A DNA stretch of 5,366 nucleotides, taken from Bacteroidota bacterium (GTDB lineage: Bacteria; Bacteroidota; Bacteroidia; B-17B0; Aurantibacillaceae). The notes below the pieces were generated by a model that worked only from the letters and a program-made list of their open reading frames with translations, was not told the DNA's origin and searched no databases. Positions within the stretch are counted from its first letter, which is position 1; every line of letters begins with the position of its first letter. The stretch is taken from NCBI GenBank assembly GCA_023433205.1, contig JAEZDS010000190.1:1-5366 (forward strand), written 5' to 3'. Position numbers and translations under genes: made by a program. Shown one piece after another: positions 1-5,331 of the stretch.

Positions 1-142
1 CCAGGAACCAGGACGGCAGGAACCAGGACAGAGTTATGGTGTAACCCTCATGGGATGCAGGAACCAGGACGGTTATGGTGTAACCCTAGGGGGAGCCAGG
101 AACCAGGACGGCAGGAACCAGGACAGAGTTATGGTGTAACCC
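1..142. repeat. Composite direct-repeat array built from two short words
   Basis: Two words alternate here. The 13-mer CAGGAACCAGGAC occurs five times (2-14, 17-29, 58-70, 97-109, 112-124). The 15-mer GTTATGGTGTAACCC occurs three times (33-47, 72-86, 128-142). They are arranged as long unit (1-47), short unit (58-86), long unit (96-142); the two long units are identical over 47 bases, and the short one has a single 13-mer. The linkers are 9 to 10 nt and G-rich. The 15-mer contains a small inverted repeat, GTTA-TGGTG-TAAC, extended to GGTTA/TAACC in the middle copy. The array probably continues past the left edge. The linkers are far too short for a CRISPR array. Function is unknown; an intergenic repeat family dispersed in the genome is the likeliest explanation. 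Confidence 0.9.
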
Positions 143-156
143 ATCGGTGGCCGTGC

Positions 157-166
157 GCAGTAGGCA
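157..166 (-). repeat. Single inverted, degenerate copy of the right-end heptamer repeat
   Basis: GCAGTAGGCA reads TGCCTACTGC on the minus strand. This differs by one base from TGCCCACTGC, the word that forms the tandem array at the right end of the window. It is only ten bases long, so kinship rests on resemblance. The following bases (167-189) are rich in CAGTAA-like words that may be further decayed copies. Confidence 0.35.
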
Positions 167-206
167 GCCGCAGTAATCAGTAATAACTGTTGTGATTCTG
201 AGACAT

Positions 207-326
207 TTAGTATTTACTTATTGCCGTTGTATTTAGTATTTGCCCCTTGCCCTCTATGTGTTCGCTGTTTTGGATCTAACTATATATGTTCCTCTGCGTA
301 ACCTCTTAGTATTTAGCTTAGTATTT
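207..326. repeat. Four scattered TTAGTATTT repeats
   Basis: The nonamer TTAGTATTT occurs exactly at 207-215, 233-241, 306-314 and 318-326. The last two are three bases apart, and the first two are each preceded by AT. The second is followed by a run of TTGCCC-like words (241-252). Similar A/T-rich tandem words are familiar between genes in Bacteroidota genomes, but their role is not established. The last copy ends 19 nt before the -33 element of the operon promoter, so an effect on transcription is possible but unsupported. Apart from the features listed, 143-395 shows no credible gene. Confidence 0.7.
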
Positions 327-344
327 CGGGTTCAGTTAATTTTA

Positions 345-376
345 TTTGCATTCGCATAATATTTTATGTTACTTTG
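345..376 (+). promoter_or_regulatory. Bacteroidota-type promoter for the six-gene cluster
   Basis: TTTG at 345-348 and TTACTTTG at 369-376 are 20 nt apart. This fits the known primary sigma factor pattern of this phylum, TTTG then 19-21 nt then TAnnTTTG, with one mismatch in the -7 element. Transcription would begin near 382-385, giving a very short leader before the ATG at 396. No Shine-Dalgarno sequence is present; the leader is A/T-rich, as is usual in the phylum. Confidence 0.65.
355..368. promoter_or_regulatory. Candidate operator: inverted repeat between the promoter elements
   Basis: The 14 bases read CATAA-TATT-TTATG, with perfect 5-bp arms and a 4-bp centre of which the inner two bases also pair. 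The site fills most of the spacer between the -33 and -7 elements, so a dimer bound here would exclude RNA polymerase. The second gene of the downstream cluster encodes a winged-helix regulator, the obvious candidate ligand. The sequence is A/T-rich, so a chance palindrome is a real alternative. Confidence 0.3.
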
Positions 377-395
377 CGGTTAAAAGTACTTTCTG

Positions 396-1013
396 ATGAA
401 AGACGAACAAAACTACAGGCGTGATCTTTCGGAGATCCGTACCATGATGGAAAGGTCCTCAAAATTCCTTTCTCTTTCAGGATGGGCAGGAATTATGGCA
501 GGACTATATGCCTTAGCCGGTGCGGCAATCGCAAACAATCTCCTGCGATTTAATCCCGATGAACTTTATTATCGTTATGGGGCCGGCAATCTCTCAAATG
601 TGATCCTGCTTGCTTTGGCAATTCTTGTACTGGCTATTGGCAGCGCCATCCTGCTTTCAGGTCGCAAGGCCAAAAACAGAGGCGAGAGCCTGTGGAATGC
701 GGTTTCCAAACGGTTGTTACTGAACATGTCGGTGCCTTTGGTTGCCGGCGGCCTGCTAATGCTGATTATCATGCAGGAAGGATTGATCGGACTTCTCGCG
801 CCACTTTCGCTGGTGTTTTATGGTCTGGCGCTTGTAAACGCGGGTAACTATACCATCTCTGAACTGCGCTACCTGGGCTGTCTGCAGATATTGCTTGGTT
901 TGGCCGCTGCAGTGTTTGTAAATTATGGACTTGTGCTGTGGACCCTGGGTTTTGGTTTACTGCATATTTGTTACGGCACCTATATGTGGCTGAGATATGA
1001 CAGAAAGCAGTGA
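396..1013 (+). CDS. Six-helix membrane protein of unknown function, first gene of the cluster
   Basis: This 205-aa protein has a charged cytosolic-looking N-terminus (residues 1-25, with DLSEIRTMMERSSKFLSLSGW near its end) followed by about six hydrophobic segments, roughly at 26-46, 67-88, 108-126, 131-148, 158-176 and 178-198. It has no signal peptide, catalytic motif or metal site that I can recognise. Proteins with this N-terminal pattern are, as I recall, common in Bacteroidota beside a small winged-helix regulator, and that is the arrangement here: the next gene begins 4 nt after the stop, or overlaps it by 17 nt if the upstream ATG is used. The start at 396 is supported by the promoter ending 19 nt upstream and by the family-like N-terminus. 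A role as membrane partner or sensor for the regulator is inferred from position only. Confidence 0.85.
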   Translation: MKDEQNYRRDLSEIRTMMERSSKFLSLSGWAGIMAGLYALAGAAIANNLLRFNPDELYYRYGAGNLSNVILLALAILVLAIGSAILLSGRKAKNRGESLWNAVSKRLLLNMSVPLVAGGLLMLIIMQEGLIGLLAPLSLVFYGLALVNAGNYTISELRYLGCLQILLGLAAAVFVNYGLVLWTLGFGLLHICYGTYMWLRYDRKQ

Positions 1014-1017
1014 AATA

Positions 1018-1320
1018 ATGGCCGTTCCGAACATACATAAATTAAAAAAAGCTTTCGAGAGCAGGGTCAGGCTTGGTATTATGAGTGTGCTGATGGTGAA
1101 CGACAGTGTTGATTTTAATACTTTAAAAGATCTGCTGAAGATCACTGACGGCAACCTGGCAAGCCACTCCGCAGCACTCGAAAAAGAGGGTTATATCCAC
1201 ATAAAAAAGGAATTCGTAGGTAAAAAAACTTCCACAACCTACAGCGCTACTAAAATTGGTGTTAAAGCTTTTGAAGAACATCTTGAGGCGCTTGAAAAAT
1301 TATTGAGGAACAGCAGGTAA
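1018..1320 (+). CDS. Winged-helix transcriptional regulator, PF13601 (HTH_34) type
   Basis: This is a small DNA-binding protein of 100 aa from this start, consisting of little more than a MarR/ArsR-like winged helix. Helix 1 covers about residues 9-27 (KAFESRVRLGIMSVLMV) and helix 2 about 32-41. The recognition helix lies in TDGNLASHSAALEKEGY (43-59). The beta wing covers 60-77 and ends in TTYSAT, and a C-terminal helix (79-97) probably forms the dimer interface. There is no ligand-binding domain and no metal-binding cysteine or histidine cluster. An in-frame ATG at 997 would add seven residues and overlap the previous gene by 17 nt. I chose 1018 because about ten residues before KAFE is usual for the family and because GTGAAATA precedes it. 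It probably controls its own operon, perhaps through the inverted repeat at 355-368; the family match is strong, the target is inference. Confidence 0.9.
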   Translation: MAVPNIHKLKKAFESRVRLGIMSVLMVNDSVDFNTLKDLLKITDGNLASHSAALEKEGYIHIKKEFVGKKTSTTYSATKIGVKAFEEHLEALEKLLRNSR

Positions 1321-1344
1321 AAAAATTTGATTAATTACTTTGGG

Positions 1345-1842
1345 ATGCAAAGTGCTTTTGAAAATAGTCGTGAGAAGAAGAAGATCAGATCTCTTCTGCT
1401 GGTTTTTATTTTTCTGCTTTTGTTAAGTGGTGTTACGGCATTCCCTCTCAGATGGGAAATAGATTTTTTAGCTGACCACAATGAATTTTTCCCCAGCTTT
1501 TTAGCGAATTGGATCAGTGAAGTGGCTGCTGCTGCTGACAAAACGCCTGAACTTATGTTTTATGGTACTGACTGGCTTGCATTTGGCCACTGCGTGATCA
1601 CGCTCTTTTTTGTCCCGGTTTATCTGGATCCGGTTCGTTATAAAATGAATCTGACAATGGGCATGGTTGCCTGCCTCGGCGTTTTTTCGCTTGCATTTAT
1701 TTGCGGACCAATACGGGGCATTCCTTTTTTTCATCAGCTGATCGATTGCGCTTTTGGTTTTATAGGATTCTGGCTTCTGCTCTACGTTTATAAAAAGATC
1801 AGTTCTCTCCAAAAAATATCTTCAAATGAATACAACCACTAA
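1345..1842 (+). CDS. Conserved four-helix membrane protein of unknown function
   Basis: From the ATG at 1345 the protein has 165 aa, with a basic start (SREKKKIRS) and hydrophobic segments at about 15-33, 74-93, 102-121 and 132-150. A 40-residue polar stretch separates segments 1 and 2 and should form one extracytoplasmic or cytosolic loop. Landmarks that look conserved are YGTDWLAFGH (73-82), LDPVR (94-98) and GPIRGIPFFHQLIDCAFG (121-138). The charged residues of the last block sit at the membrane boundary. I recognise it as a recurrent uncharacterised Bacteroidota membrane protein but know no function. A TTG at 1327 would add six residues; TTG starts are uncommon in this phylum, and an ATG is available 24 nt after the previous stop. 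The 3' end overlaps the next gene by 17 nt, which suggests translational coupling. Confidence 0.8.
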   Translation: MQSAFENSREKKKIRSLLLVFIFLLLLSGVTAFPLRWEIDFLADHNEFFPSFLANWISEVAAAADKTPELMFYGTDWLAFGHCVITLFFVPVYLDPVRYKMNLTMGMVACLGVFSLAFICGPIRGIPFFHQLIDCAFGFIGFWLLLYVYKKISSLQKISSNEYNH

Positions 1843-2554
1843 AACTATAGTCTGGGTGAGCATCTTCGCGGTTGCTATGGGACTTTTTGAAAGCGCTGTA
1901 GTAGTATATCTGCGTGAACTTTATTATGCGGATGGATTTCGGTTTCCCTTACAACCTATACCGGTTTTTATTGGTAGAATAGAAGTGTTTCGTGAAGCAG
2001 CCACTATTATCATGTTAGTAGCCTGCGGTATAATTGCCGGAAACACAAAGCTGCAACGCTTCGCTTATTTTGTACTTGCCTTCGCAATATGGGATCTTTT
2101 CTATTACGTCTTTCTTTGGATTTTTATCAGTTGGCCTCAGTCATTAAGTACCTGGGATATTCTTTTTTTGATCCCTGCTCCCTGGGTGGGTCCTGTTTGG
2201 GCGCCCTGCCTGCTGTGCCTGCTTATGATAACAGGATCCTTATACATTATCCATCAAACAAAAGTTGATCCTACGTTCAGGGTGGAATCCAGGCACTGGA
2301 TGATGATGATAACTGGCGCGTTGATTTGTATCTTCTCATTTATGTGGGATTATCTCTTGCTGATCTCAGGTAAATCAGGCGGCTGGAACTTATTTTCACA
2401 GAGCGACCTGTTCAGTGAACTTGAGACTTATGTGCCAACACGATTTAACAGTGGACTATTTTTCACCGGATTTTTATTGATGTGCAGTTCAGTTTTGTTG
2501 TCAGTGCTGTCTGCCCGAAAACAGCCAGCGGAGGCGGGCTCACAAGAAAAATAA
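1826..2554 (+). CDS. Conserved six-helix membrane protein of unknown function
   Basis: This 242-aa protein has about six membrane segments, at 7-27, 54-72, 78-100, 119-141, 158-181 and 207-228. Notable residues lie in or next to membranes: Glu22 in FESAVVVYLRELYY, Glu53 and Arg56 in EVFREAAT, Asp90 in FAIWDLFYYVF, and the Trp/Pro-rich block WDILFLIPAPWVGPVWAP (110-127). Buried charges of this sort suggest transport or catalysis within the membrane rather than a mere anchor, but no named family is evident to me. The ATG at 1826 lies inside the previous gene; the next in-frame ATG (residue 18) would destroy helix 1, so the overlapping start is preferred. The hydrophilic tail after 229 is short and not conserved-looking. 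No terminator is visible in the 44-nt gap to the next gene. Confidence 0.8.
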   Translation: MNTTTKTIVWVSIFAVAMGLFESAVVVYLRELYYADGFRFPLQPIPVFIGRIEVFREAATIIMLVACGIIAGNTKLQRFAYFVLAFAIWDLFYYVFLWIFISWPQSLSTWDILFLIPAPWVGPVWAPCLLCLLMITGSLYIIHQTKVDPTFRVESRHWMMMITGALICIFSFMWDYLLLISGKSGGWNLFSQSDLFSELETYVPTRFNSGLFFTGFLLMCSSVLLSVLSARKQPAEAGSQEK

Positions 2555-2598
2555 GATGGTCCAATTCGCAAAATATCTAATCCTTAAAAAACAAAATC

Positions 2599-2937
2599 AT
2601 GACTACAGAAACGAAAATCAGTAACGAAAAGTTGGTTCCCCGCGCTATGTTAAAGCGTGTAATCCAGGGCGCGGTACTCGCCCTGATCTTAATTGCGATC
2701 TTTTTATCAGGTGTCGGTGAGCCTCACCCTTCCTGGCCACCATTCTGGTATTTGCGACCACTAATTATTGTTCCCCTGGCAGGCGCATCTGGAGGTACCT
2801 GGGTCTATTATATAAATCAACTGAGACGTGAAGGAGGCTGGAACAAAGTTTTTACGCTGCTGATCAGTATTCTCGGATATGTAATCGCCCTCTGGCTGGG
2901 AACGGTGCTGGGACTCGATGGTACGCTGTGGGATTAG
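2599..2937 (+). CDS. Small three-helix membrane protein, GTVLGLDGTLWD C-terminus
   Basis: The 112-aa protein has a basic N-terminal tail and three hydrophobic segments at about 20-39, 52-72 and 82-105, with loops EPHPSWPPFWYLRP and NQLRREGGWNK. It ends in GTVLGLDGTLWD, a striking C-terminus that I recall from many short Bacteroidota proteins. Some database entries label such proteins potassium transporter KefB. That name is not supported here: KefB proteins are far longer, and no exchanger core or NAD-binding domain is present. The start at 2599 follows an A-rich leader (TTAAAAAACAAAATC) that resembles the leader of the next gene. The 48-nt gap downstream contains no TTTG/TAnnTTTG pair, so it probably shares the upstream promoter. 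Confidence 0.8.
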   Translation: MTTETKISNEKLVPRAMLKRVIQGAVLALILIAIFLSGVGEPHPSWPPFWYLRPLIIVPLAGASGGTWVYYINQLRREGGWNKVFTLLISILGYVIALWLGTVLGLDGTLWD

Positions 2938-2985
2938 ACCTGCCACATGTTAGCTTATTAATCAAAAAATGTAAAAACTTAAATC

Positions 2986-4245
2986 ATGAGAGAAGAGATC
3001 AGCCGGCATCAGAACGATGCCTCACAATTGGAAAATCTGTATCGTGCTAACCGTTCTCAGTTCAGGCGCGCTTTTCAGGAATTGTTCCCACAAACGGGAA
3101 ATAACACACTATTGGATTACTGGAGGATCAGACTGAATTATGACACAAGCGATATTAATAAAGGCTCTGCGAGTGAATTGTTATTTGTGTTAGTAGCGGC
3201 GCTGATCGCCGGTTGTGTTGCCAGGTTGCCCATGCTGCTCCCGATTCAGGAAGAGATTTTTTACAGCCGTAACCTGGGCTTTATTATTTTTCCTGCCCTG
3301 AGCGCGTATTATGCGTGGAAGAATAAGCTCCCGGGAAGCAAGTTGTTGTTTCTTGTTCTTTGTACGCTTGGGGCAGCCGTCTTTATTAATTATCTGCCGA
3401 AGGGTGAAAGTGATGTTATTATCCTTTCTTGTATTCACCTGCCTTTGTTTTTGTGGAGTGTGCTGGCCTTTGCTTTTAGTCCGGGGAAATCAAGCACAGT
3501 TAGCGACCGGCTTGGTTTCTTAAAGTACAATGGTGATCTGTTGGTGATCAGCGCGCTCCTGATAATAGCAGGAATAATATTGTCAGCTATTACACTTGGC
3601 CTTTTTTCTGTAATAGGAATTGATATTGCAGAATGGTATTTCAAAAACGTGGTAGTATTTGTGGCGCCGGCGGTACCGATTGTCGGCACTTATCTCATTC
3701 GCAATAATCCCCGTTTGGTAGGCAGAGTATCTCCTGTCATTGCCAGGATCTTTGGTCCTTTGGTATTTGTGATGTTGCTGGTATACCTCGTTGCAATGGT
3801 TTATTCTGGAAGCGACCCTTACAATGACCGCGAGTTTTTGATCGTTTTTAATGCGCTTTTAATTGGTGTAATGGCGATTATATTCTTTTCGCTGGCCGAA
3901 AGTGCAGGAGCAACAAGAAGCCGTGTTGAAACCTGGTTATTATTGGCCTTAGCGATAGTTACAGTTGCCGTAAATTGTATTGCGCTTTCTGCAATATTGT
4001 TCAGGATCTCTGAGTGGGGTTTTACACCAAACAGAACTGCAGTGATGGGTGGAAATATATTGATGCTGATCCACCTTTTGTTGGTAACGGTTAAGTTTTT
4101 CAGGAACCTCCCCCAAATAAAGACTGAAAAGGGTTTCTATGGCAATGCTGCAGTAGCAGAAACAATGGCCTGGTACCTCCCGGTTTATTTTGTGTGGAGC
4201 ATTGTTGTGACTTTTCTGTTTCCGGCAATTTTCGGATTTAACTGA
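2986..4245 (+). CDS. Large polytopic membrane protein, DUF4153-like
   Basis: This 419-aa protein has a soluble N-terminal region (1-60) with an amphipathic stretch, LENLYRANRSQFRRAFQELFP. About eleven hydrophobic segments follow, near 64-83, 97-111, 119-136, 144-164, 184-210, 219-238, 253-273, 284-304, 316-338, 352-370 and 395-416. The second half carries the best landmarks: RLGFLKYNGDLL (175-186), a long block around SDPYNDREFL (276-285), and ISEWGFTPNRTAVMGGN (341-357). The last pattern recalls DUF4153-type membrane proteins, a family without known function; I hold this match at moderate confidence. There are no transporter signatures such as Walker motifs. The start at 2986 follows AAAAACTTAAATC, and an upstream in-frame alternative is not apparent. 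It is the last gene of the cluster; no clear hairpin-plus-U-tract terminator follows. Confidence 0.8.
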   Translation: MREEISRHQNDASQLENLYRANRSQFRRAFQELFPQTGNNTLLDYWRIRLNYDTSDINKGSASELLFVLVAALIAGCVARLPMLLPIQEEIFYSRNLGFIIFPALSAYYAWKNKLPGSKLLFLVLCTLGAAVFINYLPKGESDVIILSCIHLPLFLWSVLAFAFSPGKSSTVSDRLGFLKYNGDLLVISALLIIAGIILSAITLGLFSVIGIDIAEWYFKNVVVFVAPAVPIVGTYLIRNNPRLVGRVSPVIARIFGPLVFVMLLVYLVAMVYSGSDPYNDREFLIVFNALLIGVMAIIFFSLAESAGATRSRVETWLLLALAIVTVAVNCIALSAILFRISEWGFTPNRTAVMGGNILMLIHLLLVTVKFFRNLPQIKTEKGFYGNAAVAETMAWYLPVYFVWSIVVTFLFPAIFGFN

Positions 4246-4327
4246 GATAGTTTTAGTAAGTTATGACTGTATCAGCCAAGCTGGATGCGCTTCACTGACA
4301 AAAACTGACTGTGGGTAGATAAGTTTA

Positions 4328-4361
4328 TTTGCAGATTGCATTGTGAAATGTGCTAAATTAG
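4328..4361 (+). promoter_or_regulatory. Possible promoter of the dioxygenase gene
   Basis: TTTG at 4328-4331 is followed after 22 nt by TAAATTAG at 4354-4361, seven of eight bases matching TAnnTTTG. The spacing is one base longer than the usual 19-21 nt. The position suits the gene: transcription would start about 15 nt before the ATG at 4383. A short inverted repeat, CATT-GTGA-AATG (4339-4350), lies in the spacer. The rest of the 137-nt gap holds a weak CAGC-CAA-GCTG hairpin (4273-4283) with no U-tract, so transcriptional separation from the upstream cluster is likely but not proven. Confidence 0.4.
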
Positions 4362-4382
4362 TGTGAGACAAAGCACAAACAG

Positions 4383-5327
4383 ATGAGCTCGGAAAATACA
4401 AATTCGCGCAGACAGTTTTTACGCAATGCCGTGCTCGGCACTATTTCAGCCACACTGCTGCCCGATGTGCTGAAGTCGGGCAGTGGGTTCTCTGAAGATA
4501 CCGCGCCAAATTGTACTCCAACCACCCTGGATTATTATGGGCAAGGTCCGTTTTACACTGCTAACGCCCCGCATGTTACGAACGGACAGCTGGCCGGACC
4601 GTCAGAGCCGGGTACCAGACTTATACTGAGCGGCCAGGTAAAAACACTCGACTGCAGCGCGGTGGTGCCGGGTACAGTAATTGAAATCTGGCACGCCAAT
4701 GATGCAGGCGCTTACGACAATTCAGGATTTAATCTGCGTGGAATTGTTGCCAGTAATACACAGGGATTTTATTCCTTCGAAACAATTTTGCCTGGTAAAT
4801 ACCTTAACGGCGGCACCTACCGACCCCGTCACATTCACTTTAAGATCACACCTCCAGGTTTTCCTGCAATTATCACACAATTATATTTCGCCGGTGACAC
4901 AAGTATACCTGGCGATACGGCAGCCTCGCAAACATCTGGAACTTATGATGCCAGTGGCAGGATCATTCCCATAACGCTTAACAATGATGGAAAGTATGAG
5001 GGCACCTGGGATATTGCAGTGATGGCTGATGGCGCTGTGGGTGCTTCCGAACTGCATCTTGATAAGGGCATGATCTACTCAGTTTCTCCAAATCCTTTTT
5101 CAGGGAAACTGCTCATCAGGTATGGAGTATTTAATAGTTCCAGGATAAAAATACGTGTGTTCGACATACATGGCACGCTCGTAGCTGATCTGCCAGAAAA
5201 CCAACTATCTCCTCAGAAATACGAAGCAGTGTGGCAGCCACCTGCGGATCTTCCCGCCGGCGTTTATTTTGTCGCATTGATCATCAATGAACTTCAGGTG
5301 CATTATTTAAAGGTGGCAAAAGTTTAG
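4383..5327 (+). CDS. Exported intradiol ring-cleavage dioxygenase with T9SS sorting domain
   Basis: Enzymes of this family (PF00775) use non-haem Fe(III) to split catechol-like rings between the two hydroxyls. The expected iron ligands are all visible: Tyr111 (in HANDAGAYDNSG), Tyr140 (LPGKY), and His150 and His152 (RPRHIHF). Arg147 and Gln166 fit further conserved active-site positions. The catalytic domain spans about 44-222. Cys44 and Cys91 are the only cysteines and could form a disulfide, as expected outside the cytoplasm. The N-terminus carries SRRQFLRNA (8-16), a twin-arginine motif followed by a modest hydrophobic stretch. Residues 231-314 form a type A T9SS sorting domain: SPNPFSGKLLIRY, KIRVFDIHGTLVADL, then LPAGVYFVALI. 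The protein should therefore cross both membranes and be released or anchored outside. The substrate cannot be read from sequence; plant-derived or lignin-related catechols are a guess. It appears monocistronic. Confidence 0.93.
   Translation: MSSENTNSRRQFLRNAVLGTISATLLPDVLKSGSGFSEDTAPNCTPTTLDYYGQGPFYTANAPHVTNGQLAGPSEPGTRLILSGQVKTLDCSAVVPGTVIEIWHANDAGAYDNSGFNLRGIVASNTQGFYSFETILPGKYLNGGTYRPRHIHFKITPPGFPAIITQLYFAGDTSIPGDTAASQTSGTYDASGRIIPITLNNDGKYEGTWDIAVMADGAVGASELHLDKGMIYSVSPNPFSGKLLIRYGVFNSSRIKIRVFDIHGTLVADLPENQLSPQKYEAVWQPPADLPAGVYFVALIINELQVHYLKVAKV
5073..5324 (+). other. Coding segment for the type A T9SS C-terminal sorting domain
   Basis: This is the last 84 residues of the dioxygenase. 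The domain shows the three usual landmarks in order: a PNPF start motif (residues 236-239), the central strand pair IKIRVFDIHGTLV, and the LPAGVYFV strand near the end, followed by a short strand ending LKVAKV. In this secretion system the domain directs a periplasmic protein through the outer membrane and is usually cleaved off or replaced by lipid-linked polysaccharide. It follows the catalytic domain with a linker of fewer than ten residues, shorter than I would expect for a modular surface protein. Confidence 0.88.
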
Positions 5328-5331
5328 TTTC

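Noticed and set aside
1..142. CRISPR array
   Set aside because: The repeated words are 13 and 15 bases, differ in order, and are separated by 9-10 nt linkers; no cas gene is present.
1335..1342. Second promoter, TTACTTTG identical to the -7 element of the operon
   Set aside because: No TTTG lies 19-21 nt upstream, and the site is only 2 nt before the chosen start codon of the third gene.
1501..1812. Minus-strand ORF opposite the third gene (103 codons)
   Set aside because: It is antisense to a protein with clear membrane helices and conserved motifs; its own product is low-complexity and basic with no recognisable domain.
4273..4283. Terminator after the sixth gene
   Set aside because: The stem is only four base pairs (CAGC-CAA-GCTG) and no T-run follows.
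4342..4357. CRP-like site (TGTGA) before the dioxygenase gene
   Set aside because: Only one half-site is present; the matching TCACA half is missing.
4681..4974. Plus-strand ORF of 97 codons inside the dioxygenase gene
   Set aside because: It is a shifted frame of the catalytic domain, whose real frame holds all iron ligands.
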